A DNA stretch of 64,000 nucleotides, taken from Serratia grimesii NBRC 13537. Its GTDB lineage: Bacteria; Pseudomonadota; Gammaproteobacteria; Enterobacterales; Enterobacteriaceae. Position 1 is the first letter of the stretch. Every line of letters begins with the position of its first letter. The stretch lies in contig NZ_BCTT01000001.1 in the NCBI RefSeq assembly GCF_001590905.1, positions 1 through 64,000 of the forward strand, given 5' to 3'. The translations under genes were made by a program, and so were the position numbers. The notes beneath the pieces are model-generated. The model was not told where the DNA came from, made no database searches, and worked only from the letters and a program-made list of their open reading frames with translations. Shown piece by piece: positions 53,924-63,899 of this stretch.

Positions 53924-56125
53924 ATGCGTTTATCAACATTGGTGCTGGCGATCGGCATGGCGCTGGGTACCCAGGCACAAGCAGAAGAGACCAACTCGCA
54001 CGCGGATCATAGCGCGTTGCCAAGCGGCCAGGCGAAGGAGGCTACCGTGACCGGCGAAGCCAACAAACACGACAATAAAAAGAACGAAAACCCGTTCTTC
54101 TACCAAAGTCGCCTGCCATTCCAGGCGCCCCCCTTCAATGAGATCAAAGAAAGTGACTATGCGCCGGCGATTGACGCCGGTATTAAGCAAAAGTTGGAAG
54201 AAGTGGAGAAGATCGCCAACAATCCAGCCAAGCCTGACTTTAAAAATACCTTCGTAGCCTTGGAGCAAAGTGGCGCATTGTTGTCGCGAGTGATGAATGT
54301 GTTTGGCGCCATGACTTCGGCCAACACCAGCGACGCATTACAGAAGCTGGATGAGGAAAGCTCACCGAAGCTGGCAGCGTTGGACGATGCCATTATGCTC
54401 AACAGTAAACTGTTTGCACGCATCAAGGCTGTTTATGAACAGCGTGACGCGTTAAAACTGGATCCTGAATCACGTCGACTGGTGGAAGTGACCTACAAGA
54501 ACTTTGAGTTGGCAGGGGCTAATCTGTCTGATGCTGATAAAACCAAGCTGAAGGCACTGAACCAGGAAGCGGCAACGCTGAGCACTCAGTTTTCCAACAA
54601 ATTACTGGCAGCGACCAAAGACGGCGCGCTGGCTATCGCCGATAAAGGCAAGCTGGACGGCCTGTCGGAAAGCGAACTGGCCGCCGCAGCCCAGGCAGCC
54701 GGTGAACGTAAGCTGGATAAACAATGGTTGTTGGTATTGCAAAACACCACCCAGCAACCAGAGCTGCAGAGCCTAAAAGATCGTGATACCCGCAAAGCAC
54801 TGTTTGATGCGTCCTGGAATCGGGCTGAAAAAGGGGATGCTAATGACACACGCCAGACTATCGCTCGTCTGGCCAAGGTCCGTGCTGAACAGGCCAAGCT
54901 GCTAGGCTTCCCAAATTATGCTGCCTGGAAACTGCAAAACCAGATGGCCAAAACACCGGATGCCGCGCTGAGCTTTATGCGTAACATCGTCCCTGCGGCG
55001 ACGGCCCGGGCCGAACGTGAAGCCAAAGACATTCAGGCCGTGATCGACCAGCAGAAAGGTAGATTTAAAGTCGAAGCCTGGGACTGGCAGTTCTATGCAG
55101 AACAGGTCCGTAAAGCAAAATATGACCTTGATGAGTCGCAGATCAAACCTTATTTCGAACTGAATAACGTGCTGAACAACGGCGTGTTCTATGCTGCGAA
55201 TTTGCTGTACGGCATCAGCTTCGAAGAACGCAAAGATATCCCGGTTTACCAACCGGATGTGCGGGTTTATGAGGTATTCGATAAAGACGGTAAATCATTG
55301 GCATTGTTCTATACCGACTTCTTTAAGCGCGACAACAAGGGCGGTGGCGCCTGGATGAGCAACTTTGTTGAACAGTCGAAGCTGAAAGGCACCAAACCGG
55401 TGATTTACAATGTTGCCAACTTTACCAAGCCTGCGCCGGGCCAGCCTGCATTGCTGTCATATGACGATGTGATCACCATGTTCCACGAGTTTGGTCATGC
55501 GCTGCACGGCATGTTCGCCGATCAGGAATATCCAAGCCTGTCTGGTACCAACACGGCGCGTGACTTTGTGGAATTCCCATCACAGTTCAACGAGCATTGG
55601 GCCCGCGATCCTAAAGTTTTCGCGCACTTCGCCAAGCATTACAAAACCGGTGAAGCGATGCCGCAAGAACTGGTCGACAAAATCAAAAAAGCCGACAAGT
55701 TCAACAAAGGCTATGACATGACCGAGCTGCTGTCTGCGGCGCTGTTGGATATGCACTGGCACATGTTGAGTGCTGATCAACCGCAACAGGACGTGGATAA
55801 GTTCGAAGCCGAATCGTTGCAAAAAGACAAGATCGATCTCAGCTATGTACCGCCGCGCTACCGTTCCAGCTACTTCAAGCACATTTGGGGTAACGGCTAT
55901 GCTGCCGGTTATTACGCCTATCTGTGGACCGAAATGCTGGCGGATGACGCTTTCCAGTGGTTCACCGAACACGGTGGCCTGACGCCAGAAAACGGCCAGC
56001 GTTTCCGCGACATGGTGTTGTCACGTGGCAACAGCCAGGATCTGGAAAAACTGTACATCGACTGGCGTGGTCAAGCACCAAGTATCGAACCCATGCTGAT
56101 TAACCGTGGTTTGAAAGACCAGTAA
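53924..56125 (+). CDS. dcp: M3-family peptidyl-dipeptidase Dcp with signal peptide
   Basis: Zinc metallopeptidase of 733 residues that releases C-terminal dipeptides. The HExxH motif is in MFHEFGHALHGMFADQEYPSLSGT near 521, with the third ligand glutamate in RDFVEFPSQFNEHW. Other Dcp blocks are NPFFYQSRLPFQAPPFNEIKESDY and PPRYRSSYFKHIWGNGYAAGYYAYLWTEML. Unlike the E. coli protein as I recall it (681 residues), it begins with a Sec signal (MRLSTLVLAIGMALGTQAQA) and a polar His/Lys/Asn-rich linker to about residue 55, so it should be periplasmic. GGAGGAG lies 10 nt before the ATG at 53924. A TTG at 53921 is possible. Confidence 0.93.
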   Translation: MRLSTLVLAIGMALGTQAQAEETNSHADHSALPSGQAKEATVTGEANKHDNKKNENPFFYQSRLPFQAPPFNEIKESDYAPAIDAGIKQKLEEVEKIANNPAKPDFKNTFVALEQSGALLSRVMNVFGAMTSANTSDALQKLDEESSPKLAALDDAIMLNSKLFARIKAVYEQRDALKLDPESRRLVEVTYKNFELAGANLSDADKTKLKALNQEAATLSTQFSNKLLAATKDGALAIADKGKLDGLSESELAAAAQAAGERKLDKQWLLVLQNTTQQPELQSLKDRDTRKALFDASWNRAEKGDANDTRQTIARLAKVRAEQAKLLGFPNYAAWKLQNQMAKTPDAALSFMRNIVPAATARAEREAKDIQAVIDQQKGRFKVEAWDWQFYAEQVRKAKYDLDESQIKPYFELNNVLNNGVFYAANLLYGISFEERKDIPVYQPDVRVYEVFDKDGKSLALFYTDFFKRDNKGGGAWMSNFVEQSKLKGTKPVIYNVANFTKPAPGQPALLSYDDVITMFHEFGHALHGMFADQEYPSLSGTNTARDFVEFPSQFNEHWARDPKVFAHFAKHYKTGEAMPQELVDKIKKADKFNKGYDMTELLSAALLDMHWHMLSADQPQQDVDKFEAESLQKDKIDLSYVPPRYRSSYFKHIWGNGYAAGYYAYLWTEMLADDAFQWFTEHGGLTPENGQRFRDMVLSRGNSQDLEKLYIDWRGQAPSIEPMLINRGLKDQ

Positions 56126-56157
56126 TAGGTTACGTTGGGTGCTGAGGCTGTTTGATG

Positions 56158-56270
56158 CTATACCCGTTGTCAGACGTTTAACCAAGTTCGTTATTAGGGA
56201 GAGCGTGCCGAAGGGGTCGTAGCAGCTTTAGCTGCCGGAGTCGCCCCTCGGTGCGCTAGGCCCGGGTATC
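56158..56270. repeat. Structured intergenic element with ATACCCG / CGGGTAT ends
   Basis: About 113 bp bounded by inverted ATACCCG and CGGGTAT. Inside, 56202-56256 folds as a long stem (AGCG, GCCGA, AGGGG pairing with CCCCT, CGG, CGCT) capped by GCAGC-TTTA-GCTGC. It may be a dispersed palindromic repeat of the ERIC type or a structured RNA. It lies between dcp and its apparent terminator. Confidence 0.45.
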
Positions 56271-56302
56271 TCGGGATCAAAGACAACTTTGTCATCAAAT
56301 TA

Positions 56303-56332
56303 AGGACGCAAGCTTGCTTGCGTCCTTTTTTA
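56303..56332 (+). terminator. Rho-independent terminator downstream of dcp
   Basis: AAGGACGCAAG / CTTGCGTCCTT stem of 11 bp with loop CTTG and a run of T. It is 178 nt past the dcp stop, so the intervening palindromic element should be part of the transcript. Confidence 0.85.
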
Positions 56333-56395
56333 TTCCACGGGGACATGGCCGGTGTGATCGTTTATTATGCGCCGGTTATTTTTGACCCGTGAGCA

Positions 56396-57601
56396 ATGAA
56401 GATTAAAATTCCCCTAAAGCGCAGTGTCGCCCTGATTATGCCATTGCTTATTTCCGCCTGTGGCACGCTGTCGCGCATGCCGACCGACACATCGTCGCTG
56501 GAAAGTCAGCGTCTGGCATGTAGTGGTGATCTACGCGCTGAAGTCGACAGTTTGGCGCAGCCGCTCATTGACGGTCAGCAGACACCGGGGCTGGTCGTCG
56601 GGGTGCTGACGGCAGATGGGCAAGCGCGTAGTTTTGGCTATGGCATGACGGACGCGCAGCAGCGCTATCCGGTCAATGGCAAGACGCTGTTTGCCGTGGG
56701 GTCGGTCAGCAAAGGGTTCATTGCCGAAGTCACCGTGGTGCTGGTTAATAAGGGCGTCCTGAATTGGGACGATACCTTGGCGACGTTGCTGCCCGTTGGT
56801 ACACCGCTCAGCAAGGATGCGGCCAAAATTACCTTACTGCAGTTGGTGACACACACCTCTGGGCTACCGCGCCAAATGATGACGCCGGAGATGCTTGGTG
56901 CATTTGTCCGCTACCTGTTTACGGGGGATAATTTTTATCGCTCTCTGGATGCGCCAAAATTCCTCGATTACCTTGCACAGTTTGAAGCCCCTTCAGTGGA
57001 GGAACCGCGCTATTCCAATCTGGGTTATGCGCTGCTGGATTACATTTTGCAACGGCGAACTGGAAAAACGGTCGATCGCCTGACAACGGAAAATATCCTC
57101 CAGCCATTGGGGCTGACGCACACCAGTTACGATGCGCAGCAGTTGCCGGGTTACGCGCTGCGGGCTATTGGTCATGCGGGCGATCAACCCAAGTTTATTC
57201 GACGCGGGGAGCCGGTGCCGGATTGGCAGTTTTCTTCTTATATGGTCGGTGCCGCAGGGCTGTATACCGATGCCGATGATCTGCTGCGTTATGCGCAGGC
57301 GCATTTTGTCCCTACTGGTTCAGCGGCGTTGAACAAAGCCCTGAAAGATTCGTTGACCGTGCACTTTGCACGTACAAAAGAAGCCGCGGCCATTGCCTGG
57401 GTAGTGGATGATGTGGGGACTCAGCAGATTACGTATCAGGTCGGGTTTATCGGTGGTTACTCCAGCTATATCGGTATGGATCTGCGCCATAAGACGGCGG
57501 TAGTGGTGCTACAAAACAGTTTCAACTGGAGCAATAATATCGGCCACCGTCTATTGCAACGTATGGGCGAAGCCGCGGACGGGCATTTTACTTGCCAATA
57601 A
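56396..57601 (+). CDS. Lipoprotein serine hydrolase, beta-lactamase/AmpH-like family
   Basis: A 401-residue envelope protein. It has a lipoprotein signal with lipobox LISAC (cysteine near 22), so lipid-anchored. It carries the class C/PBP fold motifs SVSK in FAVGSVSKGF near 102-105 and YSN in PRYSNLGYALLDY near 205. The usual KTG region reads QVGFIGGYSSYIGMD, so the third motif is altered. Likely a low-molecular-weight PBP, peptidase or esterase instead of a true beta-lactamase. It resembles AmpH-type proteins involved in peptidoglycan turnover. Ends at a hairpin facing nicT. Confidence 0.82.
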   Translation: MKIKIPLKRSVALIMPLLISACGTLSRMPTDTSSLESQRLACSGDLRAEVDSLAQPLIDGQQTPGLVVGVLTADGQARSFGYGMTDAQQRYPVNGKTLFAVGSVSKGFIAEVTVVLVNKGVLNWDDTLATLLPVGTPLSKDAAKITLLQLVTHTSGLPRQMMTPEMLGAFVRYLFTGDNFYRSLDAPKFLDYLAQFEAPSVEEPRYSNLGYALLDYILQRRTGKTVDRLTTENILQPLGLTHTSYDAQQLPGYALRAIGHAGDQPKFIRRGEPVPDWQFSSYMVGAAGLYTDADDLLRYAQAHFVPTGSAALNKALKDSLTVHFARTKEAAAIAWVVDDVGTQQITYQVGFIGGYSSYIGMDLRHKTAVVVLQNSFNWSNNIGHRLLQRMGEAADGHFTCQ

Positions 57602-57604
57602 GCC

Positions 57605-57624
57605 GGGCTCCGCGAACGGAGCCC
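57605..57624. terminator. Hairpin between convergent genes
   Basis: GGGCTCCG / CGGAGCCC stem of 8 bp with loop CGAA, between the lipoprotein gene and nicT. There is no U-tract on either strand. Confidence 0.55.
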
Positions 57625-57631
57625 AACACCC

Positions 57632-58939
57632 TTAGCGGTTAACCACTTTAGCGGGCAGAGCAATCACCAGTAACGAACTGATCAGCAAGCAACCGGCGAA
57701 CGCCCAGAGAGCACCACCGCTTTTGCCTGTCAAATCCAGTGCCAGCCCCATCAGCGAGTTACTCACCAACCCGGCGATATTTGCCAGTGAACAGGCCAGG
57801 GCAAAACCAGTTGCCGCCGCAGTGCCGCGCAGAAAGGTGGCTGGCAGGCTGAAAAACACGGGTACTGCACCGATGATCGCCGCCTGAGCGACAGAGAACA
57901 GCAGCACGGTGGCAATGACGTTATGTGTGAAGAACGTGCTGCCCGCCATTGCCATTGCACCAACAATAAACGGCACGATGATATGCCAACGTCGCTCACG
58001 CATGCGGTCGGAGCTGGCACCGATCAGCAACATACCCAACAGGGCAGCGACGCTCGGCAGCGCAGTTAACATGCCGATGGTGGTAATGTTGGTCACTCCG
58101 GCGGTTTTGATAAAGGTCGGCATCCAGAATCCCATCGCATAGGCACTCAGCAGGATCGAGAAGTCTATGCCACCCAGCATCCAGACCTTGAGATTAAAGA
58201 AGCCATCACGGAAACGGTGTTTACTGTGGTCGGCCTCGGCTTCATCCTGCGCCAAATCATCGGCAATGCGCTGTTTTTCCTCGTCGGATAACCATTTGGC
58301 CTGCCCGAAGTTGTTCGGTAATACCCAAAAAGTCAGCACACCCAGCAGTACACTGGGAACACCTTCCAGCAGGAACAGCCATTGCCAGCCGTGCAACCCG
58401 TGGCGCATATCAAAATGCCCCATAATCCAGCCGGAAATTGGGCCACCGATCACGCTCGACAGCGGTAGGCCAATCATGAATAGCGCAATAATGCGACCGC
58501 GACGGTAAGTCGGGAACCACAGCGTCAGGTAATACAACACGCCAGGCAGAAAACCGGCCTCTGCTACACCGAGAAGAAAACGGATAACGTAAAACTGATT
58601 AGGGGTAGTGACGAACATGGTACAGGCAGAAAGCAGACCCCAGGTGATCATAATACGGGCAATCCATACCTTGGCGCCGACGCGTTGTAAGATCAGGTTG
58701 CTCGGTACCTCAAAAAGGATGTAGCCAACAAAGAACAATCCTGCACCCAAACCAAAGGCGGCTTCGCTCAATTGCAGTTGGTCGGCCATCTGCAACTTGG
58801 CTAATCCGACGTTGATACGGTCGAGGTAGGCCGCCAGATAACACAAACATAGGAATGGGATCAGCTTCCAGGTTATTTTGCGGTACAGAAGCGATTCTGC
58901 GCCCGCTTTCCCGGTTAACGGGGTTTCAACAATGGCCAT
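57632..58939 (-). CDS. nicT: MFS transporter of the nicotinate cluster (NicT-like)
   Basis: A 435-residue ACS-family permease with about 12 helices. Signature LAAYLDRINVGLAKLQMADQLQLSEAAFGLGAGLFFVGYILFEVPSNLIL and LLGVAEAGFLPGVLYYLTLWFPTYRRGRIIALFMIGLPLSSVIGG. It probably imports nicotinate or a hydroxylated pyridine by proton symport, inferred from its place as the last gene of nicCDEF-T. 144 nt separate it from nicF, with an intercistronic hairpin. Confidence 0.82.
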   Translation of the reverse strand: MAIVETPLTGKAGAESLLYRKITWKLIPFLCLCYLAAYLDRINVGLAKLQMADQLQLSEAAFGLGAGLFFVGYILFEVPSNLILQRVGAKVWIARIMITWGLLSACTMFVTTPNQFYVIRFLLGVAEAGFLPGVLYYLTLWFPTYRRGRIIALFMIGLPLSSVIGGPISGWIMGHFDMRHGLHGWQWLFLLEGVPSVLLGVLTFWVLPNNFGQAKWLSDEEKQRIADDLAQDEAEADHSKHRFRDGFFNLKVWMLGGIDFSILLSAYAMGFWMPTFIKTAGVTNITTIGMLTALPSVAALLGMLLIGASSDRMRERRWHIIVPFIVGAMAMAGSTFFTHNVIATVLLFSVAQAAIIGAVPVFFSLPATFLRGTAAATGFALACSLANIAGLVSNSLMGLALDLTGKSGGALWAFAGCLLISSLLVIALPAKVVNR

Positions 58940-59003
58940 GATGATGTCTCCAGGTGGTGCATTGTGGCCTCCGGAGGAGGAGCGTTGTGTGTTTGCTTGG
59001 AAG

Positions 59004-59021
59004 CCGCCCTGTCTCGGGCGG
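59004..59021 (-). other. Intercistronic hairpin between nicF and nicT
   Basis: CCGCCC / GGGCGG around TGTCTC. It may lower or stabilise downstream message, giving nicT a different level from the enzymes. Confidence 0.4.
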
Positions 59022-59083
59022 TCACCTGAGGCGCTTGCCGCGCCTTCTTTATTTTCAGCTCTCCATGCAGGTGAAACTCTGGA

Positions 59084-59725
59084 TTACAGCCGGTTCAGAT
59101 AATCGATAGCCTCCTGTTTTGCCACGACGTCGCCGTATTTACTGTCGATGTCGAACAGGTTGGCCTCATGTGGGCCAGGGTGACGATCGCCCACACATTC
59201 CCGTACCACTATGGTACGGAAGCCGTGCTGTACTGCGTCCACCGCACTGGCGCGGATACACCCGCTGGTGGAACAGCCGACTAACAGCAGGGTATCGACG
59301 CCGAGTGCCACTAGCATTGAGGCCAACGAGGTACCGAAAAAGGCGCTGGCATATTGCTTGGTCAACACCACTTCCGTTGTCCGCGGTACCACCTGTGGGC
59401 AAAACGCCGCCAGCGGGTTACCGTCCACCATGTCCTTCATAACCGGTGCTTTTTTCACCCAAATACCACCATTGGCAAAATGCCCTGCATGATAGCGGAT
59501 ATTGGTGTGGATCACCGGAATTCCCGTCTGGCGAGCGGTAGCCAACAGCGCCATGCTTTCTTCGACCGCACTGACTACGCCGGGAGCGAACAATGAGGCG
59601 CCCTGGGTGGTGTAACCCTGCATAAAGTCGATCAGTAGCAGGGCCGGTCGCTGGCCGAAGCCAATACGGTTGCCCCAAACGCCGCTGTAGTTATCGCTGA
59701 GCGAGTCATTGGCTGTGGATGCCAT
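59084..59725 (-). CDS. nicF: Maleamate amidohydrolase
   Basis: A 213-residue isochorismatase-fold hydrolase converting maleamate to maleate and ammonia. The cysteine-hydrolase triad is visible: D33 in PALLLIDFMQGY, K123 in EVVLTKQYASAFFGT and C156 in VGCSTSGCIRASA. It acts after NicD and before NicE in nicotinate breakdown. In line with nicE (9-nt gap), nicD and nicC. Confidence 0.92.
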   Translation of the reverse strand: MASTANDSLSDNYSGVWGNRIGFGQRPALLLIDFMQGYTTQGASLFAPGVVSAVEESMALLATARQTGIPVIHTNIRYHAGHFANGGIWVKKAPVMKDMVDGNPLAAFCPQVVPRTTEVVLTKQYASAFFGTSLASMLVALGVDTLLLVGCSTSGCIRASAVDAVQHGFRTIVVRECVGDRHPGPHEANLFDIDSKYGDVVAKQEAIDYLNRL

Positions 59726-59734
59726 GATTCCTCC

Positions 59735-60487
59735 TTAATAGGCGCCGGACAGCAGGGCACCGGCGCCGGGAACGATCGGTTCCAGTTCCAGTGCAGTCAG
59801 CATGGCGTAAGTGGTGGCGATAGCGGCCGTCAGCACCGGTTTTCCGGTTTGCGCCTCAACGGTAGCGACTGCCGGCAAGGACGGCATTTGCACGCAGGCG
59901 GACAGCACGATGGCGTCAACGTCGTTCAGATCCATCTCAGCGACAATACCGGGCAGTTTGGCCGGTTCATGACGGCCTACGGCCAGGTTGTCGGCAATTT
60001 CCAACGCCCGCCACACCGTGACCTCAATGCCTTCGTGCTCGATATAGTCCACCACCATTTGGGTCAGTGGCTTCATGTAGGGGGCCACCAGCGCAATGCG
60101 TTTGGCACCCAACACCTTCAGGCCATTGACCAATGCCCCTGCGCTGCTAATCACCGGGGCCCCGGCGTTATTGTCCTGGGTAACCTGCGCCAGCCGGGCC
60201 TGAGATTCACGGTGATAACCTAAGCCCATCGACATGATCGCTACCAGGCAGGCATACCCCAGTACATCTACCTGGGCGTCGGAAAGCTCCAGTGCGCAGC
60301 GGTCTGATTCGGCATCCATCGCCGCCAGTTCTGCCTTGCTGACGTGCTTCATACGCATGCGGCTGGAGTGAAAGGTAAAGCGTTCCGGACGGATCAACTG
60401 GCGTGCTGTCAGCATTGCTGGGATCTCGGTTTCCATCGTGGTGTTGGAACTGGGCACTATCTGGCCGATACGGTAATTTTTACTCAT
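59735..60487 (-). CDS. nicE: Maleate cis-trans isomerase
   Basis: A 250-residue Asp/Glu-racemase-fold enzyme turning maleate into fumarate, the last step before the TCA cycle. The two catalytic cysteines are C80 in VLGYACLVAIMSMGLG and C198 in IVLSACVQMPSLPAV. N-terminus RIGQIVPSSNTTMETE is family-typical. Overlaps no neighbour. 15 nt after nicD. Confidence 0.93.
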   Translation of the reverse strand: MSKNYRIGQIVPSSNTTMETEIPAMLTARQLIRPERFTFHSSRMRMKHVSKAELAAMDAESDRCALELSDAQVDVLGYACLVAIMSMGLGYHRESQARLAQVTQDNNAGAPVISSAGALVNGLKVLGAKRIALVAPYMKPLTQMVVDYIEHEGIEVTVWRALEIADNLAVGRHEPAKLPGIVAEMDLNDVDAIVLSACVQMPSLPAVATVEAQTGKPVLTAAIATTYAMLTALELEPIVPGAGALLSGAY

Positions 60488-60502
60488 GACAACGCTCCTT
60501 AA

Positions 60503-62445
<1,943 letters not shown>

Positions 62446-62506
62446 TTATCCCCTGACTGTTGGTTTTTTACCTGGGCATCTTAAGTGATGCCAGATGATC
62501 GATTTA

Positions 62507-62520
62507 TAGTGTATACGCTA
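62507..62520. promoter_or_regulatory. Candidate NicR operator, nicC side
   Basis: TAGTGTATACGCTA, a 14-bp near-palindrome (one mismatched pair), of the size MarR-type dimers bind, centred about 71 bp upstream of nicC. It recurs in inverted form at 62693. Confidence 0.55.
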
Positions 62521-62692
62521 AGTAACGCAAAGTTGCACAAGTGTTAATTTAGATCTGGCTCACGCTTATCCATAGCCGATTTCTGTTAATATCATGTTAA
62601 TCACAGGATTGTCAGGGGTTAAAATAGGATTTGCTTATGGTCGACTCCGACGCCTTGCTTCCTGGTTGATTTTGGTCTTAGATAACTAAAAG

Positions 62693-62704
62693 AGCGTATT
62701 CACT
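62693..62704. promoter_or_regulatory. Candidate NicR operator, nicX side
   Basis: AGCGTATTCACT matches the reverse complement of the nicC-side site (AGCGTATACACT) at 11 of 12 bases, centred about 77 bp upstream of nicX. Confidence 0.5.
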
Positions 62705-62775
62705 TTAATTTGCGCAAAATAACCTCACCGACACTGGGTGTGTCGGCCAACCCTTAGCGAAACAGGAGATACACC

Positions 62776-63834
62776 ATGGCGGTCCATGATAGTCAGTTGG
62801 TTCAACTGTTCGAGCAGGTGCTTACGCTGTCGAAGGTTGATGCATCGCAAAGCGTAGCGATCCTGAAAAGTCACTATTCCGATGCGCGTACGGTGCGTGC
62901 CGCCACCGATGCAGCACTGCGCCTGGGTGCCAAGGTTTATGCGGTAGAACTGCCATCGTTCAACCATCCGCGCGCCATGGGTAATGACATGACGGCTTAC
63001 TGTGGTGATACGGCACTGACCGGTAATCACGCGGCACAACGTGCTCTGGAGGCAGCCGATCTGATTGTCGACACTATGATGTTGCTGCACTCGCCGGAGC
63101 AGGAGCAGATCCTGAAAACCGGCACGCGCATTCTGCTGGCCGTTGAACCACCGGAGGTATTGGCACGGATGTTGCCTAATGCAGAGGATAAAGCGCGGGT
63201 GCTTGCAGCGGCTGCGGTGCTGGAACAAGCAAAGCTGATGCAGGTGAAATCCGCCGCTGGCAGCGATTTCCGTGCGCCATTAGGGCAATACCCGACAGTG
63301 ACTGAGTACGGGTATGCCGATGAACCGGGGCGCTGGGACCACTGGCCGAGCGGCTTTCTGTTTACCTGGCCGAATGAAGAACAGGCGGAGGGGGTGCTGG
63401 TGTTAGAAGTGGGCGATATCCTGCTGCCATTCAAAAGTTATACGCGTGAACGCATTACGTTGGAGATCGACAAGGGCTTTGTGACGCGTATTCACGGTGG
63501 TTTTGAGGCTGAATATCTGCGGGAGTACATGAAGTATTTTAACGATCCGGAAGTGTATGGCATTTCGCATATCGGTTGGGGCTTGCAGCCGCGAGCGCAG
63601 TGGACGGCAATGGGGCTGCACGACAAAAATGACGGTATGTGCATGGATGCCCGCGCTTTCTACGGCAATTTCCTGTTCTCCACCGGGCCGAATACTGAAG
63701 TCGGTGGCACGCGCAAAACCCCGTGCCATATGGATATAGCGCTACGTCATTGCGACATCAGTCTGGATGGCAAGACGGTGGTGGCGGATGGTGAAGTGGT
63801 AGCGCCAGCAGCATCGCGAGTCAGCCAGGGTTAA
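62776..63834 (+). CDS. nicX: 2,5-dihydroxypyridine 5,6-dioxygenase
   Basis: A 352-residue mononuclear Fe(II) extradiol-type enzyme that opens the ring of 2,5-dihydroxypyridine to N-formylmaleamate. Nearly collinear with P. putida NicX: LKSHYSDARTVRAATDAALRLGAKVYAVELPSFNHPRAMGNDMTAYCGDTALTGN, PLGQYPTVTEYGYADEPGRWDHWPSGFLFTWPNEE, EVYGISHIGWGLQPRAQWTAMGLHDKNDGMCMD. Family metal ligands are present as the His in SHIGWG and the H-x-D pair in CHMD (H318, D320). AGGAGA precedes the ATG. Divergent from nicC, followed by nicR. Confidence 0.95.
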   Translation: MAVHDSQLVQLFEQVLTLSKVDASQSVAILKSHYSDARTVRAATDAALRLGAKVYAVELPSFNHPRAMGNDMTAYCGDTALTGNHAAQRALEAADLIVDTMMLLHSPEQEQILKTGTRILLAVEPPEVLARMLPNAEDKARVLAAAAVLEQAKLMQVKSAAGSDFRAPLGQYPTVTEYGYADEPGRWDHWPSGFLFTWPNEEQAEGVLVLEVGDILLPFKSYTRERITLEIDKGFVTRIHGGFEAEYLREYMKYFNDPEVYGISHIGWGLQPRAQWTAMGLHDKNDGMCMDARAFYGNFLFSTGPNTEVGGTRKTPCHMDIALRHCDISLDGKTVVADGEVVAPAASRVSQG

Positions 63835-63899
63835 CTTGCTGCCAAACGCGGGGGTTTGTACTATTCTCGGTGGTTTCCATAGATGGTGAGAGTAACGCA

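Larger units (their letters stand above)
62446..62775. other. nicC-nicX divergent control region
   Basis: A 330-bp gene-free gap holding the promoters of nicCDEFT and nicXR, two related operator-like sites, and a small hairpin (GGCATC/GATGCC, 62475-62492) in the nicC leader. The middle is A+T-rich. Confidence 0.7.
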
